From positions 1-5,083 of the forward strand of contig JAFDFT010000277.1 in assembly GCA_019309685.1 (NCBI GenBank): a DNA stretch of 5,083 nucleotides, in the 5' to 3' direction. Under the pieces are notes generated by a model that was not told where the DNA came from, did not search any database, and worked only from the letters and a program-made list of their open reading frames with translations. Positions within the stretch are counted from its first letter, which is position 1. The number at the start of each line of letters is the position of its first letter. A program made the translations under genes and the position numbers. This DNA comes from Deltaproteobacteria bacterium. Lineage in GTDB: Bacteria > Desulfobacterota > Desulfobacteria > Desulfobacterales > JAABPS01. This document shows, one piece after another, positions 1-4,460 of the stretch.

Positions 1-280
1 CGAATTCATGGTGAAAGACGGCTGGCTGGTTCTTCCCCAACGCGGGTTTGTATGGGCCAGGTCAGAGAAGGGCGCTCAGGTTAAGGTATTTTCATCCACC
101 TGCAGCCATCTGGCTTGCAATGTAATCTGGCAGCAAGAAACCGGAACTTTCAATTGTCCATGTCATTCGGGCAGATTTAACGCCGACGGCCGCCCCGTAT
201 CCGGGCCTCCAACCAGGCCCCTTACGGAACTAAAACATAAGATAGAAGACGGCAATCTGCTTGTCTATCTGACCGTCTAA
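1..280 (+). CDS. Rieske [2Fe-2S] iron-sulfur protein of a cytochrome bc/b6f-type complex, C-terminal part (5' end outside window)
   Basis: The reading frame is open from base 2 and ends with TAA at 278-280. The ATG at 8 is probably an internal methionine, because Rieske proteins of such complexes normally have an N-terminal membrane anchor of which nothing is seen here. Numbering from that Met, box I is CSHLAC (residues 32-37) and box II is CPCHSG (50-55). By family knowledge, C32, H34, C50 and H53 bind the cluster, and C37-C52 form the stabilising disulfide. A GPP proline loop (66-68) follows. The protein would take an electron from quinol at the Qo site of cytochrome b and pass it to a periplasmic cytochrome. 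The cytochrome b gene at 1430 supports this role. Box II reads CHSG and then RF, where high-potential proteins have CHGS and Tyr, which suggests a lower-potential cluster. The family call is secure, but the start lies outside the window. Confidence 0.93.
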   Translation, partial: EFMVKDGWLVLPQRGFVWARSEKGAQVKVFSSTCSHLACNVIWQQETGTFNCPCHSGRFNADGRPVSGPPTRPLTELKHKIEDGNLLVYLTV

Positions 281-336
281 ATCGGACTTTTTACGAGTTC
301 ATCAGTATTGATGAACTCGTAAAAAGTATAACCGAT
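281..336. repeat. Long perfect palindrome directly after the Rieske stop codon
   Basis: The arms at 286-304 (actttttacgagttcatca) and 309-327 are exact reverse complements over 19 bp around a 4-base loop (gtat). An outer pair, atcgg (281-285) and ccgat (332-336), extends the stem past a 4-base bulge. It begins at the first base after the stop codon. It could end or attenuate the Rieske transcript, or protect its 3' end. There is no T-run after the stem, so it is not a classic intrinsic terminator. The arm sequence resembles a dispersed intergenic repeat I associate with Desulfobacterales genomes (recollection, not searched). Confidence 0.8.
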
Positions 337-361
337 GGCATCGTTCCAAGTTCCATATACC

Positions 362-380
362 CCCGCTAAAAATCAGCGGG
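362..380. repeat. Short hairpin in the Rieske-EB_dh intergenic region
   Basis: The sequence cccgct (362-367) and its reverse complement agcggg (375-380) enclose a 7-base A-rich loop, giving a 6-bp GC-rich stem. No uridine tract follows on either strand, so terminator function is doubtful. The rest of 337-523 shows no coding pattern and no convincing promoter. Confidence 0.45.
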
Positions 381-465
381 ATAAAAAGGCGCAGTGGTTT
401 TTTAGAGACGAGGAAATACATGTAGTATGCCGAGTGTCTGAAAAATCGCTGCAACGCAGTAAATG

Positions 466-491
466 GGACTTTCTACGACGCCATCAGTATT
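466..491. repeat. Degenerate direct copy of the 284-309 palindrome arm
   Basis: Bases 466-491 match 284-309 in the same orientation at 22 of 26 positions by hand count. The shared parts are ggacttt, tacga and catcagtatt. The two copies bracket about 156 bases, so 284-491 as a whole may be one composite or decayed dispersed element. The second copy has lost the partner arm that makes the first a palindrome. It ends about 30 bases before the start codon of the next gene. Confidence 0.6.
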
Positions 492-523
492 AACTCTTAA
501 CAGTTTTACGAAAGGAGACTATC

Positions 524-1405
524 ATGCGTTATCGATTCGTCATCACTTTTATATTCATCGTTTTGCCGGTCTTAAGCGGCACACTCGTGTTTTCAGACGA
601 GGCTTTGAGTGCTTCAAAACAAGCCCTTGCTGCTGCAAAGGTCAAAACCGCACCGGCCGGACCGGACGATTCAGCCTGGGGAAAGGCCAAGGCGATCCAG
701 GTTCCTTTTGAAGGCAAAGAAAATTTCTCCGGTAAAAAGACCAGCGTAATTACGAAAGCCGTCTATACAAATAATGACATTTACTTTCTGGAAATCAACC
801 GCATCAACAATTTTGCCACCAAGGGCTGCGCTGTTGTATGTCACGTACCTGCGGGCGCAACAAACGCCAAGGAGGGTAAGTTCGGCACCGCAACTGCAGC
901 CGAAAAAGGCGATTTGTGGCATTGGAAAGCGGCCCGTTCAGATCCTGCCGGATTTGCCGATGACACCTATCTTACTAAAATCGGGGATAAAAAGGGCGGA
1001 CGTAAAAGTGACGCTGGCAAGGGTGGGGATAAAAAAAACATGACCGCAGACAAGTCCAAACCGATGTATATGCCGGCCTCCGGCAATCTCCTTGGCAAAC
1101 ACGGTATTTTGTTGGCCGCCCAATCTGCGGAAATCAGTGACTATTCCGTCTTCAAGACAGGGGATACCCTTACCTACCGGTTGCCCAAAATGCCGAAGGG
1201 ATCCCGTGGAGATATTAAAGCAGTCAGCAGTTATGGAAATGGCGGATGGTCTGTTATGCTTTACAGAAAATTGGATACCGGCCATGACGACGACGTTGCT
1301 TTTAACCCACGAAAAAAATATAATTTTGCCATGGCCCTGTTTGACGATTCCGGAGATGAGGACTCATACGATTCTGAAGTCATTACACTGCAATTCAAAC
1401 GATAA
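524..1405 (+). CDS. Exported EB_dh-type (ethylbenzene dehydrogenase gamma / cytochrome c-552-like) heme-binding protein, internally shortened
   Basis: This 293-residue protein starts at ATG 524 behind aaaggag (511-517). Residues 5-24 form a hydrophobic signal peptide or anchor, with possible cleavage near LSA (28-30). The mature part carries family blocks shared with the gene at 2833: PAGPDD (44-49), GCAVVCH (101-107), GDLWHWKAARSDP (129-141), a Lys/Gly-rich loop (152-179), KPMYM (179-183), YRLP (218-221), and GGWSVMLYRKLDTGH (240-254) followed by DDV, FNP and KKY. The C-X3-C-H motif could hold a c-type heme; H107 and one of the Met or Lys residues are candidate ligands (inference). Compared with the paralogue, 36 residues are missing between L89 and E90, cleanly and in frame. 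That removes the block with WNDPT and EDR. The protein may therefore be functionally altered or degenerate. The cytochrome b gene follows after 24 bases, suggesting an operon and a role as electron acceptor of the Rieske/cytochrome b core. Confidence 0.85.
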   Translation: MRYRFVITFIFIVLPVLSGTLVFSDEALSASKQALAAAKVKTAPAGPDDSAWGKAKAIQVPFEGKENFSGKKTSVITKAVYTNNDIYFLEINRINNFATKGCAVVCHVPAGATNAKEGKFGTATAAEKGDLWHWKAARSDPAGFADDTYLTKIGDKKGGRKSDAGKGGDKKNMTADKSKPMYMPASGNLLGKHGILLAAQSAEISDYSVFKTGDTLTYRLPKMPKGSRGDIKAVSSYGNGGWSVMLYRKLDTGHDDDVAFNPRKKYNFAMALFDDSGDEDSYDSEVITLQFKR

Positions 1406-1429
1406 GCTAACGATCAGTGGAAGAATGCC

Positions 1430-2512
1430 GTGAGAATAAATTCCGAATATAGATCACAATCTTTGCTTGAACTTCTGGCATTAAAAACGTTTGTGGAGCG
1501 ACTTAGAGCCTGCAGCGTACCGCAAGATGCTCTCACCTGGAGCCGGTTTTTTGGTGCCCTGTTACTGGTTCTGCTTGTCCTGCTCTTTTTATCCGGAGCG
1601 TTTCTTTCGCTTTACTATTCGCCGGTTCCCGGTGCCGCCTATGACAGCGTCGATTTTGTGCTCTTTAATCTCCCTTTTGGCGCTGTTGTCAAAGGCATTC
1701 ATCATTATGCCTGGAATCTACTCCTGGTTGTCATGGGGCTGCATCTAATGCGGGCCTTTATTTTAGGCGCCTATAAAGCGCCCCGTCAACTTGTGTGGAT
1801 CTCCGGGGTGGTGATTATGCTGATTGTACCGTTATTCATCATCACCGGAGACCTGCTGCCCTGGGATCAGAAAGGCTACTGGTCGACGCAGGTGCGCCTG
1901 AGTATCATCGGAACAGTTCCTGTTTTAGGAGATTTGTTTGTCCGTCTGCTCCAGGGTGGTCCCCTAACCGGCATCGTTGCGCTGACCCGGTTTTATGTTC
2001 TCCACATCCTTTTTCTGCCCGGGGTTCTAATCTTTCTGATTGCGGTTCATTTCCATCTGATCGCCCATCGCGGACTTTCAGAGCCGCTTTCCGACGGCAG
2101 TTTACCCCGGTTGAAGATACCGTTTCTGCCGGATATGGTCAATCGTTGGCTGGTTCTGTTTTTGCTGGTTACAATCATACTTGGATTCATCTCGTGGTAC
2201 TGGCCGCCTCCGTTGGGCGATCCGGCGGATCCGACAGATTCCACCTATGTGCCCAAGCCCGAATGGTGGGTACTGTTTTTAAACCAGCTGGTGGCAATAT
2301 TCAAAGGTTCTCTGACTGTAATTGGCTCGGCCGTTGTTCCCGGCTTGCTGGCAGGTCTGCTCATTGCATTGCCTTTCCTTGACCGCTCACCGGAGCGTAA
2401 TATCCGCAAGCGTAAAATGGTGGTAGTCATTGCCAGCATTATTATTGTTTCTATGCTGGTTTTATCGGTAATGGGTTACATCGAACATTTTGGAGAACCC
2501 CATCCAGAGTAA
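1430..2512 (+). CDS. Cytochrome b of a Rieske/cytochrome b complex, b6-like domain fused to a subunit-IV-like domain
   Basis: This 360-residue integral membrane protein oxidises quinol with the Rieske protein. The start is GTG at 1430, with ggaag (1419-1423) six bases upstream; the ATG at 1425 is in another frame and stops at once. Four helices form the b6-like half, roughly at 40-62, 85-111, 122-139 and 188-211. Heme ligands are H91/H105 in helix B and H192/H207 in helix D. The 15-residue spacing in helix D is that of b6 rather than mitochondrial cytochrome b. LLPWDQ and GYW (142-151) are typical family motifs. The C-terminal half has helices near 240-258, 296-316 and 331-350, and the Qo motif appears as PEWW (277-280) in place of PEWY. 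By alignment to the YY pair at 62-63, the Cys that attaches heme cn in plant b6 is F40, so that heme is probably absent. It lies 24 bases after the first EB_dh gene and is probably co-transcribed with it. Confidence 0.95.
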   Translation: MRINSEYRSQSLLELLALKTFVERLRACSVPQDALTWSRFFGALLLVLLVLLFLSGAFLSLYYSPVPGAAYDSVDFVLFNLPFGAVVKGIHHYAWNLLLVVMGLHLMRAFILGAYKAPRQLVWISGVVIMLIVPLFIITGDLLPWDQKGYWSTQVRLSIIGTVPVLGDLFVRLLQGGPLTGIVALTRFYVLHILFLPGVLIFLIAVHFHLIAHRGLSEPLSDGSLPRLKIPFLPDMVNRWLVLFLLVTIILGFISWYWPPPLGDPADPTDSTYVPKPEWWVLFLNQLVAIFKGSLTVIGSAVVPGLLAGLLIALPFLDRSPERNIRKRKMVVVIASIIIVSMLVLSVMGYIEHFGEPHPE

Positions 2513-2532
2513 AGAATCCGGGTTCACAGGTC

Positions 2533-2567
2533 CTGGTGTCGATTAACTCCGAAAGTGTGTCGACCAG
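2533..2567. repeat. Imperfect hairpin just downstream of the cytochrome b stop
   Basis: The bases ctgg (2533-2536) and tcga (2539-2542) can pair with tcga (2560-2563) and ccag (2564-2567), with a 2-base bulge on the left arm and a 17-base loop. It starts 20 bases after the cytochrome b stop codon. No T-run follows. It may be a weak attenuator or chance pairing. Confidence 0.3.
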
Positions 2568-2571
2568 ATCA

Positions 2572-2676
2572 TATAGACTGTCACATATTAAATTTCACAA
2601 GGATAAAGGGAGGAGGTTGTATTGTAATACGCCGACCACCGATAACGCTGTGAAATTTAATATGTGACAGTCTATA
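2572..2676. mobile_element. Candidate miniature inverted-repeat element (MITE-like), 28-bp perfect inverted repeats
   Basis: The arms at 2572-2599 and 2649-2676 are exact reverse complements over 28 bp and enclose a 49-base centre, 105 bases in all. If the outermost TA on each side (2572-2573 and 2675-2676) is a target duplication, the element would have 26-bp terminal repeats beginning tagactgtcacatatt. That layout is typical of non-autonomous IS630/Tc1-mariner-type elements. The centre has no gene but contains gtatt-gt-aatac, a small palindrome (2619-2630), and a purine-rich stretch (aagggaggagg) near 2606. It sits between the cytochrome b and second EB_dh genes. As RNA it would form a very stable hairpin and could affect co-transcription. 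The structure is certain; the mobile-element reading is inference. Confidence 0.55.
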
Positions 2677-2700
2677 GGTCAACTGGCTGGTATGTTGAAA

Positions 2701-2781
2701 CAGCCGACTTCGCTAAAGTAGTCTGTCCGGCCTTCGAAGTTACGCCTGATGCGTAGCGGGGCAAGCCGGCTACGATGGCTG
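2701..2781. repeat. Nested palindromic intergenic element
   Basis: Three complementary pairs lie one inside another: cagcc (2701-2705) with ggctg (2777-2781), ccggc (2727-2731) with gccgg (2765-2769), and tacgc (2741-2745) with gcgta (2751-2755) around ctgat. The palindrome cttcgaag lies between the outer pairs at 2732-2739. The nesting suggests a folded RNA or a dispersed palindromic repeat. No known riboswitch motif was recognised and no gene lies here. It ends about 50 bases before the next start codon. Confidence 0.4.
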
Positions 2782-2819
2782 AATTGGAATACTGACGTAT
2801 TGGTTTAAAAAATGGCTTT

Positions 2820-2829
2820 AAGGAGGTGA
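2820..2829 (+). promoter_or_regulatory. Extended consensus ribosome binding site of the second EB_dh gene
   Basis: The bases aaggaggtga form an almost complete match to the 16S rRNA 3' end. The core ggagg ends 6 bases before ATG 2833, which fixes that start over the overlapping GTG and ATG codons in other frames. It is clearly stronger than the site before the cytochrome b gene, so this gene is probably translated well on its own despite the long gap upstream. Confidence 0.85.
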
Positions 2830-2832
2830 CCG

Positions 2833-3834
2833 ATGAGTCGAAGAAATCTCATCTGGCTGTTTCTGTTAATAATCATTACCCTTGGCGGCTGGGCCTTTTA
2901 TTCGATGCGCCCGGCAAGGGCGCATCGACTTACCGTCGCAGTCGAACGTGTAAATCGAGCTCCTGCTGGAATCGACGACCCGGTGTGGTTGAAAGCTTCA
3001 CAGATTGAAGTTTCGGTAAAAGGAAGAGATATCTATGCCGATGAAGAGGGTTTTGTAAAAGTTCGTGCGCTCTATACCCGGGATTACCTCTACTTTCTTT
3101 TAAAATGGAATGACCCTACCCGCAGTGTCATAAAACAATCCTGGAAATTTGATGGCCAAACGTGGTATCATCTAAAGGGTAACGAGGACCGGGTTGCTCT
3201 TTTATTTGAGATTACACGGATTGACAAGTTTGCCACCCGGGGTTGTGCCGTAACCTGCCACAGTCCTGCTGATTTACCGAAAAAAAACTGGAAACTTGCC
3301 ACGCGAACCGCAGCTGAAACGGGTGATTTATGGCACTGGAAGGCTGCCCGGTCCGATCCGTACAACCATGCAGACGATGCCTGGCTCAACCTGGCCGGCA
3401 ATCCAACCGGATCCTACCGGGAAACCGGACGCCGCAAAGACAAAGGTACCGGCGGTGATGTTAAAAACGAAACCCCGGACAAATCCAGGCCCCTTTATAT
3501 GCAGGACCCACGTAAAAAACCTTCGGTTCCTGGTTTTCTCCTGCTGGAGGAAGCAATAAAGATCACAGATTATTCAATTTTTAAGACAGGAGATGTGATA
3601 CCTTACCGTCTTCCCCGCCAACCCACCGGCTCCAGATTTGACGTCAAAGCGGAAAGCCGCTATGACGAGGGTGGTTGGACGGTTATGCTATATCGCAAGC
3701 TTGATACCGGCCATGAAGACGATGTGATCTTTAATCCACTGAAGAAATACAGCTTTGCTATTGCTGTGTTTGACGACTCCGGCGCCGACCACTCAAAGGC
3801 CACCTGGCCGCTCACACTGGGGTTCGAAAGGTAA
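2833..3834 (+). CDS. Exported EB_dh-type (ethylbenzene dehydrogenase gamma / cytochrome c-552-like) heme-binding protein, full-length copy
   Basis: This 333-residue protein starts at ATG 2833 with a strong ribosome binding site. Residues 6-25 are a hydrophobic signal or anchor helix; ARA (28-30) could be a cleavage site, or the helix may stay as a membrane tether. Family blocks in order are PAGIDD (44-49), LYFLLKWNDPT (86-96), W104 and W111 around a WKFDG segment, EDRVALLFEI (118-127), GCAVTCH (137-143), GDLWHWKAARSDP (164-176), RPLYM (219-223), PYRLP (257-261), and GGWTVMLYRKLDTGH (280-294) with DDV and FNP. Residues 243-317 match 203-277 of the first copy at 53 of 75 positions without gaps (hand count). 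The C-X3-C-H motif suggests a covalently bound heme, although gamma subunits of ethylbenzene dehydrogenase bind heme b through Met and Lys. It probably accepts electrons from the Rieske/cytochrome b core in the periplasm. It could instead be a subunit of a molybdenum enzyme, but no such gene is seen nearby. Confidence 0.88.
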   Translation: MSRRNLIWLFLLIIITLGGWAFYSMRPARAHRLTVAVERVNRAPAGIDDPVWLKASQIEVSVKGRDIYADEEGFVKVRALYTRDYLYFLLKWNDPTRSVIKQSWKFDGQTWYHLKGNEDRVALLFEITRIDKFATRGCAVTCHSPADLPKKNWKLATRTAAETGDLWHWKAARSDPYNHADDAWLNLAGNPTGSYRETGRRKDKGTGGDVKNETPDKSRPLYMQDPRKKPSVPGFLLLEEAIKITDYSIFKTGDVIPYRLPRQPTGSRFDVKAESRYDEGGWTVMLYRKLDTGHEDDVIFNPLKKYSFAIAVFDDSGADHSKATWPLTLGFER

Positions 3835-3968
3835 AGACAAAGAATGCTCGGAACAGGACGAAAGGTGAATCTTGACAAATACGCATTTGGAAGATCATTT
3901 CGCAATAGATGGGGCTTGAGCCACGCTAAGGGTTGTTATTCCAAGGTTAGAGTGAATAATATGGTCTT

Positions 3969-4002
3969 TTTTGGTCTTAAGAGACTCATTTTGAGGCCAA
4001 AA
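3969..4002. repeat. Imperfect hairpin downstream of the second EB_dh gene
   Basis: The bases ttttggtctt (3969-3978) can pair with gaggccaaaa (3993-4002) over 10 bp including two G-T wobbles, around a 14-base loop. It is the best stem in 3835-4070 but is not followed by a T-run. It is at most a weak factor-assisted terminator or 3'-end stabiliser for the cytochrome operon. The rest of 3835-4070 shows no credible gene. Confidence 0.3.
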
Positions 4003-4077
4003 TGCGTGTTCTTAGGGGACATCAATTTAAAATTTTATCAAACAAATTGACGTGAAAAGTGTGCAGAGCATCTATTC

Positions 4078-4120
4078 TTGATTTATATTGTACAAATAGC
4101 TTATATTACATTTAGTGTAA
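4078..4120 (+). promoter_or_regulatory. Possible sigma70-like promoter with overlapping palindromes
   Basis: A -35-like TTGATT (4078-4083) and a -10-like TATATT (4102-4107) are 18 bases apart in an AT-rich stretch. The palindrome ttgtacaa (4088-4095) lies in the spacer. The inverted pair ttaca (4106-4110) and tgtaa (4116-4120) covers the end of the -10 and the expected start site, so a repressor could act here. It would read toward the lgt remnant and the hydrolase gene, with a leader of about 340 bases. AT-rich DNA often gives such matches by chance. Confidence 0.3.
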
Positions 4121-4131
4121 CTCAGGTGTAT

Positions 4132-4282
4132 AGGCTGAAGGCTGAAGACTGTTTTTAAAGCCATGTTTGATGCAAAAATCACATTCCGCCAAAGTACTGC
4201 AATCGTGCTTTTCCTTGCCCTGCGTAGCAGGAGGCGAAGCATGGGTGACCCCTTCAGTCTTCAATCTAAACAGCTTCAGCCT
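4132..4282. repeat. Repeat-like element with nested terminal inverted repeats
   Basis: The pair aggctgaag (4132-4140) and cttcagcct (4274-4282) and the inner pair tgaagactg (4143-4151) and cagtcttca (4255-4263) are exact 9-bp reverse complements in nested order. They frame a 151-base element. The left end also shows a short tandem ggctgaa repeat. Inside is the perfect small hairpin cctgc-gta-gcagg (4219-4231). The minus strand is open for 63 codons across the element, but the translation resembles no protein family I know. A dispersed non-coding repeat is the likeliest reading. Confidence 0.45.
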
Positions 4283-4310
4283 GACTACGTGAGTAGTTGC
4301 CATTTAGTTA

Positions 4311-4421
4311 ATGTTGGACACTTTAAATCTGAATGGCGCCCTTTTGTCGTTTTCCATGGGTCAGTTGTTGTGTGCCGCCATGATTGCCGGCGGAGTTCTT
4401 CTTTTTTTGTTCCTGCGGTAA
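4311..4421 (+). pseudogene. lgt: 3' remnant of prolipoprotein diacylglyceryl transferase (lgt)
   Basis: A 36-codon frame from ATG 4311 to TAA 4419-4421 ends with SMGQLLCAAMIAGGVLLF and then LFLR. This matches the last transmembrane helix of Lgt, where the usual pattern is SMGQ-(I/L)-L followed by a hydrophobic helix containing MI and AG(V) and a basic end. Lgt transfers the diacylglyceryl group to lipoprotein cysteines in the inner membrane and is normally about 260-300 residues long. Here only the last 25 or so residues are recognisable, because a TAG at 4305-4307 closes the frame and repeat-like DNA lies upstream. The catalytic HGG-type and central motifs are absent. It is most likely a truncated leftover from a deletion or insertion. 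A genuine small single-helix membrane peptide starting at ATG 4311 or 4356 cannot be excluded; no good ribosome binding site precedes either. Confidence 0.5.
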
Positions 4422-4460
4422 AGTGAAAACAGTTAAGCGTTTTTTTAAAGGTTAAATCTT

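Noticed and set aside
1..10. GAATTC at the very start as a sign of a cloning junction
   Set aside because: It is in frame with the Rieske coding sequence, and a single restriction site is expected by chance; nothing vector-like is seen.
8..280. Reading the Rieske frame as a complete 90-residue gene from ATG 8
   Set aside because: The frame stays open to the window edge, and the Rieske family needs N-terminal strands and usually a membrane anchor that are missing here, so a 5'-truncated gene is more likely.
286..327. Palindrome as an intrinsic terminator of the Rieske gene
   Set aside because: The T-run lies inside the stem and none follows the right arm, so it does not meet the usual pattern; it was kept as a repeat.
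2833..2922. SRRNLI at the N-terminus of the second EB_dh protein as a Tat signal
   Set aside because: The twin arginine is not followed by the usual x-F-L-K context, the hydrophobic stretch is long and strong, and the first copy has no twin arginine, so Sec export is likelier.
3872..3900. TTGACA at 3872 as a promoter -35
   Set aside because: At the right distance only tcattt is found, matching 3 of 6 bases of the -10 consensus, and no gene follows closely.
3896..3960. Possible tRNA or other structured RNA downstream of the cytochrome cluster
   Set aside because: No T-loop GGTTCGA-like sequence, no anticodon stem and no acceptor pairing could be found.
3844..4050. 68-codon open frame after the second EB_dh gene
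   Set aside because: The translation has no recognisable domain or structure, no proper ribosome binding site is present, and it lies in AT-rich intergenic DNA.
4163..4426. 87-codon plus-strand frame across the repeat-like element and lgt remnant
   Set aside because: It spans repeat DNA and reads the lgt-like segment in the wrong frame, with a composition unlike a real protein.
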